Shown: one piece after another, positions 54,556-62,444 of the stretch | Layout of the letters: each line of letters opens with the position of its first letter | Position numbering within the stretch: the stretch's first letter is position 1 | NCBI GenBank assembly: GCA_964501185.1 | Contig: CAZCRT010000004.1 | Coordinates: 1 to 64,000, forward strand | Direction of reading: 5' to 3' | Length of the DNA stretch: 64,000 nucleotides | DNA from: BS150m-G50 sp964501185 [NCBI: uncultured Bacteroidia bacterium] | GTDB taxonomy: Bacteria; CAIWAD01; BS150m-G50 | The notes under the pieces: model-generated | Seen by the model: the letters and a program-made list of their open reading frames with translations, nothing else | Told to the model about the DNA's origin: nothing | Database searches by the model: none | Translations under genes and position numbers: made by a program

Positions 54556-56015
54556 AACTCCTCAGGTAATTGCAGACCGGAAAACGAATAGAGCTTGTGC
54601 AGTGTCTCACGATATTCCTCTTCCGGATCAGAATCATATACGATTCCACCACCCGTTGATAGATACCATTGTTCCCGATAACGTTGCAGAGTCCGGATTG
54701 CGACATTGAACTCCAGGTCACCATTCAACCCGATCCAGCCAATAGCACCTGTATAAACTCCCCGCTGATGCTGCTCGAGTTCGCTGATGATCTGCATGGC
54801 GCGTATCTTGGGTGCTCCGGTGATCGATCCTCCGGGGAAAAGAGCCGGCAACAGTTCAGTAACCGGTGCGGACAGCGTTCCGGTGACTTCGGTACAGAGA
54901 TGATAGAGAGCCGGCAGTTCAAGCAGGTGCGCATGGTCATTGACCCGGACAGTGCCGGGAGCACAAACCCTGCCCAGGTCATTTCGCTCCAGATCTACAA
55001 TCATACTTAGTTCAGCCCGGTTCTTGACGCTGATTGACAGCTGTTGCTTTGCCTGAAGGTCGATCACAGGATCTGCGTGCCGGGCGCAGGTGCCTTTAAT
55101 GGGGCGTGTCAGGAGCTGATTACCTCTCTTCTCCAGGAAGGATTCCGGTGAGAGCGATACAACCTCGCTGTTACCGTCTCGCAACCAGGCACCATAACGA
55201 CAGCCGCTCTCCAGCATCAACTGACCGATGATTCGGTCACCGGTGACTTCCCCATCTGCCAGGGCTGCAACAGGATAGGTGAAGTTTGCCTGGTAGATCT
55301 CACCAGCAGCAATGTACTCCTTGATGCGCACCACTCTGTTGATGTACTGTTGACGCGATAGCAGTGGCTCCAGAGTATGGAACAGGCTTTCAGCAGCGCC
55401 GTTCTGCATTGTGGAGTATTCAGGAAGTCCGGGATATTTCGCGATCTGCCTGTCACAATAATCCAGCCAGAACTTACGTCTCTGTGCTACTGTTTCGGAA
55501 CTGTAGTTTGTATCCAGCAGCAGCAGTTCCATTTCACCGGACGAGGAATTCTGACAGATATAGCTGTCTGTCAGTTGAAAGGAAAGCTGTGGTGCCTGGA
55601 AGAGGTTCAGCGCTGGTGAAAAGATGTCTTCATACTGATGTAGCGCCTCGTAGGAAAACGCACCTATCCAGCCACCGACGAACTCACCGGAATCGTCTGT
55701 CGTTTCATGATGATGGAGGAACTGGAGTGTATCCGCCATACTCCCGATTTGTATTGTGCTATCCTGATAGTGGACAGCCCCTGAATTATGACGCATTTCC
55801 ACTCTTAACACACAGTTCAGGGCGAGTATGTTGCAGCGCCAGCCATCACCTGCCAGCATAGCTGATGAAGTTTGAGAATCAGCAGGTAACTGTGATGCAA
55901 GATGAAGCAGGGGAACGGCTCCCAGTGGAATCCTTGTAACAGAGAATACCGTTGGCAGGGCAGGTTTAATGTTCACTGCGATCGAGCCCGGTTGCGAGGA
56001 AATTACGGAATACAT
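54552..56015 (-). CDS. pabB: Aminodeoxychorismate synthase component I
   Basis: Chorismate-using enzyme of folate synthesis, 487 residues. K307 in PIKGT marks PabB, since anthranilate synthases have PIAGT. Other motifs are GEIYQANFT (238-246), FPGGSITGAPKIRAM and GGGIVYDSDPEEEYRET. ATG 56015 overlaps pabA by 50 nt; GTG 55976 would start the protein nearer to conserved sequence, so the start is uncertain. The cluster order pabA-pabB-pabC gives a complete 4-aminobenzoate branch. Confidence 0.95.
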   Translation of the reverse strand: MYSVISSQPGSIAVNIKPALPTVFSVTRIPLGAVPLLHLASQLPADSQTSSAMLAGDGWRCNILALNCVLRVEMRHNSGAVHYQDSTIQIGSMADTLQFLHHHETTDDSGEFVGGWIGAFSYEALHQYEDIFSPALNLFQAPQLSFQLTDSYICQNSSSGEMELLLLDTNYSSETVAQRRKFWLDYCDRQIAKYPGLPEYSTMQNGAAESLFHTLEPLLSRQQYINRVVRIKEYIAAGEIYQANFTYPVAALADGEVTGDRIIGQLMLESGCRYGAWLRDGNSEVVSLSPESFLEKRGNQLLTRPIKGTCARHADPVIDLQAKQQLSISVKNRAELSMIVDLERNDLGRVCAPGTVRVNDHAHLLELPALYHLCTEVTGTLSAPVTELLPALFPGGSITGAPKIRAMQIISELEQHQRGVYTGAIGWIGLNGDLEFNVAIRTLQRYREQWYLSTGGGIVYDSDPEEEYRETLHKLYSFSGLQLPEEL

Positions 56016-56568
56016 CTATCCCGGACAGTGTCATGAATGACTCCGGATGATACTGAACACCTTCCAGTGAAGGTAGCTGACGGTGTCGCAATCCCATAAT
56101 CAATTCAGTTTCACCACCGGTGGCAGTCACTTCCATTTCCTCGCCCGGCTCAAGAACAGCGAGTGAATGATAACGGGCGGCAGTGAAATCTGCGGGCATC
56201 CCCCGGTGCAAACCACAATCGAGATGGCTGATTGTATCACATTTACCATGCACCGGTTTCACTCGCCCCACCCTGCCGCCATAGATTGTTGCCAACAGCT
56301 GGTGTCCCAGGCAGATTCCAAGTACAGGGATATTGCCGGCACATATCTCAACCAGCTCTGCTGCGTTACCGGTCTGCTCCGGACCACCCGGGCCGGGAGA
56401 AATGATCAGATGCGAGTAGCGCGATTCCAATGGATGAACAACAATCTCATCATTGCGATAGACGGAAACAGCTGCTCCAAGTTGCAATAGCGACTGAACG
56501 ACATTGAAGGTAAAGGAGTCGTAGTTATCCAGCAGCAGGACATCAGCGGACTGTTTGACAGCGGGCAT
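55966..56568 (-). CDS. pabA: Glutamine amidotransferase component of aminodeoxychorismate/anthranilate synthase
   Basis: Class I glutaminase feeding ammonia to PabB, 200 residues from ATG 56568. DNYDSFTFN, SPGPGGPEQTGN, the nucleophile Cys in LGICLGHQ and the His/Glu in QYHPES are all present. Because the adjacent synthase is PabB (PIKGT), PabA is preferred to TrpG, though many bacteria share one amidotransferase. An in-frame TTG at 56580 would add 4 residues and overlap the znuB stop. Confidence 0.93.
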   Translation of the reverse strand: MPAVKQSADVLLLDNYDSFTFNVVQSLLQLGAAVSVYRNDEIVVHPLESRYSHLIISPGPGGPEQTGNAAELVEICAGNIPVLGICLGHQLLATIYGGRVGRVKPVHGKCDTISHLDCGLHRGMPADFTAARYHSLAVLEPGEEMEVTATGGETELIMGLRHRQLPSLEGVQYHPESFMTLSGIDVFRNFLATGLDRSEH

Positions 56569-56572
56569 GAAC

Positions 56573-57403
56573 CTACGCAAGACTTTCCCCCCGCAAATTG
56601 TGCTGCCGCAATCTATCCAGGAGAATGACAGCCAGCAGCAGAATTGTGCCCAGGATTATTATACAGGGCCCGGAAGGGAGATTGAGATAGAATGAGGCCA
56701 CCAGGCCGCCACTGGTCATCACCAGACTACACAACACTGATACAATCAGCACCAGACGGAAATCGTGTGTCAGGCGCAGCGCAATGAGTGGTGGGATAGT
56801 GAATAACGCGATAACCAGTATAATTCCAACTACCTGTATCAGTAGTACTACTGCCAGAGCGGTAAACAGCAGCAGCGCAGTCTGCAACCCCTTAACTGGA
56901 ACACCCTGTATTCTGGCGAACTCTTCATCAAGTGCCATTGCGACCAGCTCTTTATAAAAAAGCAGAAGAAACAGAAGATTCAGAATCGTAAGTATCGCCA
57001 GCAGGAAAAGATCCCATCCCCGTACTGTGAGAATATTGCCGAAAAGGTATCCCAGCAGATTCGGGGCATACCCGGGTGTCAATGATACAAAAATGATGCC
57101 GACAGCCATCCCGGCGGCCCAGAGTACGCCTATGAATGCATCAGTGGAGTAGCGACGTGATTCCGGGATGGCTGATAGTATACCGGCAGAGAGCAGAGCG
57201 CTGACAATACCACCCAGCAACGGACTTAAACCGAGATAATAAAACAGCCCCAGGCCACCAAAGGCGGAATGACTTATGCCACCGCTGATAAATACCAACC
57301 GGCGTACTACAAGAAATGTGCCCAGCAATCCGCACAGGAGAGAAGCCAGAAAGCCACTGTACAGCGCATAGCGGATGAATTCGTAGGAAAGCAGGTCAGT
57401 CAT
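56573..57403 (-). CDS. znuB: Zinc/manganese ABC transporter permease (ZnuB type)
   Basis: ABC-3 family permease, 276 residues with about eight or nine hydrophobic segments. Typical family segments are ISHSAFGGLGL, AIPESRRYSTDAFIGVLWAAGMAVGI and VVGIILVIALFTIPPL. ATG 57403 has GGAG 8 nt upstream and overlaps the znuC end by 8 nt. Metal (Zn, Mn or Fe) is assigned by family; ZnuA below gives no clear choice. Confidence 0.92.
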   Translation of the reverse strand: MTDLLSYEFIRYALYSGFLASLLCGLLGTFLVVRRLVFISGGISHSAFGGLGLFYYLGLSPLLGGIVSALLSAGILSAIPESRRYSTDAFIGVLWAAGMAVGIIFVSLTPGYAPNLLGYLFGNILTVRGWDLFLLAILTILNLLFLLLFYKELVAMALDEEFARIQGVPVKGLQTALLLFTALAVVLLIQVVGIILVIALFTIPPLIALRLTHDFRLVLIVSVLCSLVMTSGGLVASFYLNLPSGPCIIILGTILLLAVILLDRLRQHNLRGESLA

Positions 57404-58175
57404 GCTGATGCTCCTCTCCTGTATCGTGATGATGACCCAGTACACGATGTGGGACTCCATGAGCCAGCAACTCGACCGGGCATCCGTAAACATTTTCTAT
57501 TGTCTCAGCGGACAGTTCACCTGCACGATGCAGATAGAGTTTCTGGTTCACACAGGCGATACGATTGACATCAGAAGCAACTGCGGTCATATCATGTGTA
57601 ATGATAATGATGGGGATATGCTGGTTAAGGTCGGTTAACAGACTCCCGAGTTGCGTGCGTGATCCGGTGTCAATAGACGCGGTTGGCTCATCCAGCAGTA
57701 ACATCTTCGGCTTCGCAATCAGGGCACGAGCAATCAGAACGCGTTGCATCTGGCCACCAGACAGTTCACCGATCCGCTCTTTCGCAAGATGATTGATGCT
57801 GAGTTGCTCAAGCACAACATTAACCCTTTCCCGGTCTTCGCGCCGGAAAGGATGCATCAGCCCCCGCTGATACTGAAGACCGGTTCTCACAACCTGCTCG
57901 ACTCTCAGCGGAAACCATTTTTCGAAACTTGAGTGTTGTGGCACATATCCGATGCGGTGTTTCATATCCGGCAGATGATAGAGAACTTCACCTGCCTGCG
58001 GTTGCAACAGGCCCAGCATAATCCTTGCCAGAGTTGTTTTACCACCACCGTTGGGTCCCAGTATTACAAGGTAATCCTGCTCATGGACAGTGAGGTTAAT
58101 TTCCCTCAACACTGCAGTACTGCCATAACTGAATGACACTTCCCGCAGCTCCAGTACAGAATTAGAATCACTCAT
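57396..58175 (-). CDS. znuC: Zinc/manganese ABC transporter ATP-binding protein (ZnuC type)
   Basis: ATPase of the ABC-3 importer, 259 residues. Walker A GPNGGGKTT (40-48), signature LSGGQMQRVLIARAL, Walker B MLLLDEPTAS and the switch His in IIIITHD are intact. A His-rich C-terminus (GHHHDTGEEHQHD) may bind metal, as in some ZnuC proteins. Overlaps by 8 nt with both znuA and znuB. Confidence 0.94.
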   Translation of the reverse strand: MSDSNSVLELREVSFSYGSTAVLREINLTVHEQDYLVILGPNGGGKTTLARIMLGLLQPQAGEVLYHLPDMKHRIGYVPQHSSFEKWFPLRVEQVVRTGLQYQRGLMHPFRREDRERVNVVLEQLSINHLAKERIGELSGGQMQRVLIARALIAKPKMLLLDEPTASIDTGSRTQLGSLLTDLNQHIPIIIITHDMTAVASDVNRIACVNQKLYLHRAGELSAETIENVYGCPVELLAHGVPHRVLGHHHDTGEEHQHD

Positions 58176-59025
58176 GTGACGTTACCAGAGTGGTTTTAAG
58201 TTGGCCGGTGATGTGATACATATTCGCCAGCCAGTCCCTGGCCAGAGGGTCCATCTCCAGCAGTTCAATATCGAGTTCGCGAGCGAGCATGGTAGCAGAA
58301 CGGCGTGCAAAACCAGCCTGTACAAAAACCGCACGTAGCTGTAATTCGCGAGCATTTTCAATCAGAATAATCAACTCTGCCAGTGCAGGTTCCTTACAAT
58401 GATGTTCAATAGAAAGCTGTTCCAGTCCGTATTGTGCAGCGTACCAGCCCCAGGCTGGATGCTGTACCATGAAGTGTCGCTGTGGTAGCGAATCAAGCGA
58501 CAACCTGATATGATTATCAAGGCTGTCAAGTCTCGCTGCCAGCGCTATGCGATTTGAGTCGAACAAATCTGACTTATCTGGAGCAATCGCTGTCAGAGCT
58601 TCTGTAAGGGCCGGTAATGAATTCTTAATCACAGCCGGACTCAACCAGACATGTGGATCCAGTTCACCCCTGTCACCCGGTTTCAAAAACCCTACAGAAT
58701 CAGATTCAACATAGAGATTGACCTGGAGCAATTCAGGATGCCTCGCCAGAAACGGTTCAATCAATCTCGTTTCCACCAGGAGATAAGGATGTCCGATTTT
58801 GAAATACAGTTGAGTGTCAGCCAGTTCACGGTACTGGGCAGGTGTGAGGTTCCAGGTTTCAGGTGAATTTCCAGGTGGAACCATTATTGTGACTTCCGCT
58901 GCGGGCCCGGCTATCTGCTCAACCAGCCATGCCTGTGGCGGCACACTGACGGCTACCCGCAGATCCTCACCGGAGGCAATTGCTGCAGTCAGCAGATAAG
59001 ATGATAGCAGAATTATTTTATACAC
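58168..59025 (-). CDS. znuA: Periplasmic metal-binding protein (ZnuA type) with substituted first ligand
   Basis: Cluster A-I substrate-binding protein of 285 residues, signal peptide about 1-18. Ligand positions: the first His of the usual PHTFEP-type motif is Glu here (E56 in NSPETWNLTP), whereas H125 (DPHVW), H189 (VQHPA) and D259 (MDP) are kept. The His-rich loop of classical ZnuA is absent, so metal choice (Zn or Mn/Fe) is uncertain. The GTG start has AGGAG 6 nt upstream. First gene of znuA-znuC-znuB, followed by the pab genes in the same direction. Confidence 0.88.
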   Translation of the reverse strand: MYKIILLSSYLLTAAIASGEDLRVAVSVPPQAWLVEQIAGPAAEVTIMVPPGNSPETWNLTPAQYRELADTQLYFKIGHPYLLVETRLIEPFLARHPELLQVNLYVESDSVGFLKPGDRGELDPHVWLSPAVIKNSLPALTEALTAIAPDKSDLFDSNRIALAARLDSLDNHIRLSLDSLPQRHFMVQHPAWGWYAAQYGLEQLSIEHHCKEPALAELIILIENARELQLRAVFVQAGFARRSATMLARELDIELLEMDPLARDWLANMYHITGQLKTTLVTSHE

Positions 59026-59038
59026 TTCAGGCTCCTGT

Positions 59039-60862
59039 TTATATTCTTTCCGGTGTGGGGATTCCCAGCAGTTGCAATCCCCGCTTGAGAACTTTATGAC
59101 ATGCTGCTGTCAGTGCCAGGCGTTGCTGACGAATATCAGCTTCTGCTTTGAGTACCGTCAGGTCATGCCAGAAACGATTGAACTGGCGTGACAACTCATA
59201 GAGGTAGAGCGCCAGTCGGGAGGGATTATGCTGCTCTGCAGCCATGACTACTACAGCACTGTAATCCAGCAGTTTCAGCATGAGTTCACGTTCAACATCA
59301 CTGTCAACAGTGAAATTCAGATCTGGATCATAATGATAGTCGGCCTTGTTCAAAAGTGAAGTCATGCGGGAGAGAGCATACTGCAGGTAGGGGCCGGTTG
59401 TACCGTTAAGATCGACAGATGTCTCTGGATCATAGAGCAGGTCCTGACTGGCAGAAACGCGCAACAGGTAGTATTTAACTGCTCCCAGTGCCAGATCCCC
59501 GGCAACATTGTCAGCTTCCTCCTCGCTGAATTCCTGACGTCGGTTGGATGAAGACATTACCTCACGCGCGCTACTCTTCACACTCACCAGCAGGTCGTCA
59601 GCGTCTACGGCTGTCCCCTCGCGGCTCTTGAGTCTCCCTTCCGGTAGATTAACCATTCCATAGGCAACATGCTCCAGCCTGTCTGCCCACTCATGACCGA
59701 GGTGCCGCAGTATGACTTTCAGAACACGGAAATGATAACGCTGCTCATTTCCGACGACATAAAGCTGTTGATCGAAGTTGTAATCCTGATACCGGAGAAT
59801 TGCCGTTCCCACATCCTGTGTCATATAGACTGATGTGCCGTTGCTGCGCAACAGCAGTTTATCTTCAAGATCATCTTCCTGCAGCTTTATCCATACAGAC
59901 CCATCATCCCTGCGTTCTACCAGGTTCTGTTCCAGCGCATCAATGATTTCACTGCGACCATGAAGATAGGTGTCACTTTCATAATAGGTTCGATCAAAAC
60001 GGATACCGTAGCTGTTGTAAGTTTCCTGAAAACCTTTGTAAACCCAGCCATTCATGGTATTCCAGATGTCACGGATTTCCTCGTCACCGTTTTCCCAGCG
60101 CTTCAGCATTGCTTCCGCTTCCTGTTGCCAGCTCGACTGTGAAAGAAACGCCTGTTCAGCAGCGATCGCCTCTTTTTCATCGAGGTTTTGCAGGTTTATG
60201 CTCTTCGCGGCAAAATACTGTTCTCGCTCCAGATTCAACTCTTCTGTGAAACGGACATAATAACGGCCGACCAGATGATCACCTTTTTCCCCAGTAGATG
60301 AGGGAGTTTCACCGTTACCCAGTCTGGTCCAGGTAAGCATCGACTTGCAGATGTGAATACCACGATCATTGATCAGATTCACCCGGCTCACATCGTGGCC
60401 CACAGCACTCAGCAGGTCAGCCAGCGTCTGCCCCAGCACATTGTTACGCACATGCCCCAGGTGCTGTGGTTTGTTGGTATTGGGTGAAGAGTACTCGATG
60501 ACGATTTTCCGTCCCGGTGCACTACCCTGCTCCAGTTGCTCTGTAGTCATGAGGTGGCTTATTGTCGAAGGCAGCCATACAGCCAGATCCAGAGTCAGAT
60601 TCAGATAGCCACCGTCAGCCCGGACTTCCAGGACTCCTGGCAATGTATCACGATTCCATGCTCCTGCCAGATCTGCCGCAATCTGTTGTGGTGCCCGCCT
60701 GGCCAGTTTAGCCAGAGGAAAACAGCCAAAAGCCAGATCACCGGCAACCTCCGCCGGTGAGTTGTCCAGACGGATTTCAGCTGAACTGAAATCAACATCA
60801 AGTGTTCGACTGATAAATGCAGCCAGTTCCTGGTGCAGGCGCTGTTGTAATTCTGTTTGCAT
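59039..60862 (-). CDS. argS: Arginyl-tRNA synthetase
   Basis: Class I aminoacyl-tRNA synthetase charging tRNA-Arg, 607 residues. Motifs: SSPNTNKPQHLGHVRNN with HLGH (134-137) as the HIGH box, and GRLKSREGTAVDADDLL where KMSKS is replaced, as in many ArgS enzymes. The C-terminal anticodon-binding domain contains YALSRMTSLL and LYLYELSRQFNRFWHDL. ATG 60862 has AGGGA 7 nt upstream and begins at the N-terminal Add1 domain; an in-frame TTG at 60907 is unlikely. The znuA start is 14 nt downstream of its stop. Confidence 0.97.
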   Translation of the reverse strand: MQTELQQRLHQELAAFISRTLDVDFSSAEIRLDNSPAEVAGDLAFGCFPLAKLARRAPQQIAADLAGAWNRDTLPGVLEVRADGGYLNLTLDLAVWLPSTISHLMTTEQLEQGSAPGRKIVIEYSSPNTNKPQHLGHVRNNVLGQTLADLLSAVGHDVSRVNLINDRGIHICKSMLTWTRLGNGETPSSTGEKGDHLVGRYYVRFTEELNLEREQYFAAKSINLQNLDEKEAIAAEQAFLSQSSWQQEAEAMLKRWENGDEEIRDIWNTMNGWVYKGFQETYNSYGIRFDRTYYESDTYLHGRSEIIDALEQNLVERRDDGSVWIKLQEDDLEDKLLLRSNGTSVYMTQDVGTAILRYQDYNFDQQLYVVGNEQRYHFRVLKVILRHLGHEWADRLEHVAYGMVNLPEGRLKSREGTAVDADDLLVSVKSSAREVMSSSNRRQEFSEEEADNVAGDLALGAVKYYLLRVSASQDLLYDPETSVDLNGTTGPYLQYALSRMTSLLNKADYHYDPDLNFTVDSDVERELMLKLLDYSAVVVMAAEQHNPSRLALYLYELSRQFNRFWHDLTVLKAEADIRQQRLALTAACHKVLKRGLQLLGIPTPERI

Positions 60863-60907
60863 TTGGATTCCCTGTAATGAAACTGATGCATGGTGTTGTA
60901 GAATCAA

Positions 60908-60942
60908 CTATCTGATGTTGATATAGTCAACCGATCTGATAG
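60908..60942 (-). terminator. Weak inverted repeat between mtaB and argS
   Basis: CTATC...GATAG (60908-60912 with 60938-60942) surrounds GTTGA...TCAAC (60917-60921 with 60927-60931). A two-part stem with no T-run; a terminator or processing role is only possible. Confidence 0.25.
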
Positions 60943-60967
60943 ATCCGGGGTGTCAGTTATAATCAGT

Positions 60968-62272
60968 TCAGACCGGAACCGCCCAACTGTTTTTCCCGCG
61001 CTGTTCAATGAGCCGGACTTTGACAATCTGGTTAGGTTCTAACTGTCTGTCCGGCATCAGTACGGGCAGATAGTGCGGTGTCCTTCCGGTCTGACAACCA
61101 TCTACCAGCTTACTCTCTACCAGCACCTCCTGTACAGTATTCATGAAGCGAACACTGAAGTTACCTCGAAGCTGTTCGTCCAGCTTCAAAAGCCTTTTCA
61201 CCCGGTCAGTTTTCAGAGAAGATGACAACTGAATATCCATACTGGCTGCAGGTGTCCCGGTACGGGCAGAAAAGGGAAATACATGCAGGTAAGATAACTG
61301 CTGCTGCTTCAGAAATCTGTAGGTTTCCTCAAACTCGTCATCCGTTTCACCCGGAAACCCTGTCAGAACATCAGTCCCCACTGCAGCGTCCGGCAACAGT
61401 TCACGTTGCATGGTCATCAACTCTTGCAAGTCGTCTGCACTGTTACGACGTCGCATCCTTTTGAGTACCGGATCACTGGCAGACTGAACAGCAGTATGCA
61501 GGTGCGGCATCACCTGTGCTGTTTGCGACATTGTATCGAGTAGCCGCTCTGAGATGTCCCAGGGTTCGATGCTGGAGATCCGAATTCGCTTAAGCAGTTC
61601 AATTTCTGACAGCATTTCCAGTAGTGCTGCCAGATCAACCTGCCCCTGCAGGTCACGTCCGTAATCCCCGATATGCACCCCGGTCAGTACCAGCTCTCTG
61701 AAACCCTGCTGTGCCATTTCCCTGGCCTGTATTATTACATCACGCGGTTCAAGTGAGCGTGAGCGTCCACGTACATGTGGCACAATGCAGAAACTGCAGA
61801 ATGTATCACATCCATCCTGTACTTTAAGGAAGCCTCGTGTCTGGTTATGATAATGTGGCAGTGATACTGCTGGAAGGATATCCCGCTTCTTCCCATTGAG
61901 TTGCTCCACCTGTACAATTGTTGCATCAGCAATATGCTCGAGGTCCACATAGGAAAAAGGATCCAGCTTTTCGCGGTTTCCCAGAACCAGATTGACACCG
62001 TCAATGTCAGCAATCATCTCCGGATCTCTCTGCACCAGGCAGCCACTTACTATCAGATATGCGGAACTGTTTTCCCGCAAAACTCTTCTGATCTTGCGAC
62101 GGACCTTTGTGTCTGCTCTTTCCGTCACAGTGCAGGTGTCAATAATCACCAGATCCGGTTGATCATTCAGCTCAACTACTTCCCAGCCGGCACTCACAAA
62201 GCGGCCAATCATAACCGCTGTCTCGTAATGATTCAACTTACAACCGAAAGTATATGAGGCTACGGTTGGCAT
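60968..62272 (-). CDS. mtaB: tRNA t6A37 methylthiotransferase MtaB
   Basis: Radical SAM enzyme that converts t6A37 to ms2t6A37, 434 residues. The N-terminal UPF0004 domain has three cluster cysteines (C11 in GCKLN, C47 in DTCTVT, C78 in SGC); the radical SAM motif C155-x3-C159-x2-C162 (CDTFCSFC) follows, and a TRAM domain ends the protein. Its substrate base t6A is made with the help of TsaB, encoded at 44658. ATG 62272 has AGGGA 8 nt upstream. The length fits MtaB rather than RimO. Confidence 0.93.
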   Translation of the reverse strand: MPTVASYTFGCKLNHYETAVMIGRFVSAGWEVVELNDQPDLVIIDTCTVTERADTKVRRKIRRVLRENSSAYLIVSGCLVQRDPEMIADIDGVNLVLGNREKLDPFSYVDLEHIADATIVQVEQLNGKKRDILPAVSLPHYHNQTRGFLKVQDGCDTFCSFCIVPHVRGRSRSLEPRDVIIQAREMAQQGFRELVLTGVHIGDYGRDLQGQVDLAALLEMLSEIELLKRIRISSIEPWDISERLLDTMSQTAQVMPHLHTAVQSASDPVLKRMRRRNSADDLQELMTMQRELLPDAAVGTDVLTGFPGETDDEFEETYRFLKQQQLSYLHVFPFSARTGTPAASMDIQLSSSLKTDRVKRLLKLDEQLRGNFSVRFMNTVQEVLVESKLVDGCQTGRTPHYLPVLMPDRQLEPNQIVKVRLIEQRGKNSWAVPV

Positions 62273-62388
62273 ACAGTCTTCCCTCTTCTTAACGCACATC
62301 TTCTCATCTGTCCGGTACAATCCACGAGGCGTCAACAGGGTTCGAAATCGGGCTCACTTCAAATCCCGGATTTTGAAAAGTGATATTC

Positions 62389-62416
62389 AAAAAAAAGCCT
62401 GCCCCGCCGGAGCAGG
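62389..62416 (-). terminator. Rho-independent terminator of rpsA
   Basis: On the minus strand CCTGCTCC-GGC-GGGGCAGG (62416-62398), an 8-bp stem with one G-T pair and a triloop, is followed by C and a run of eight T (62396-62389). It lies 29 nt past the rpsA stop. Confidence 0.9.
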
Positions 62417-62444
62417 ACAGGCGTAAAGCATTTATCGGAAGAGT

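Noticed and set aside
62330-62365. TTCGAAATC stretch resembling a tRNA T-loop
   Set aside because: The flanking bases do not form the 5-bp T-stem, and no acceptor, D or anticodon arms can be drawn.
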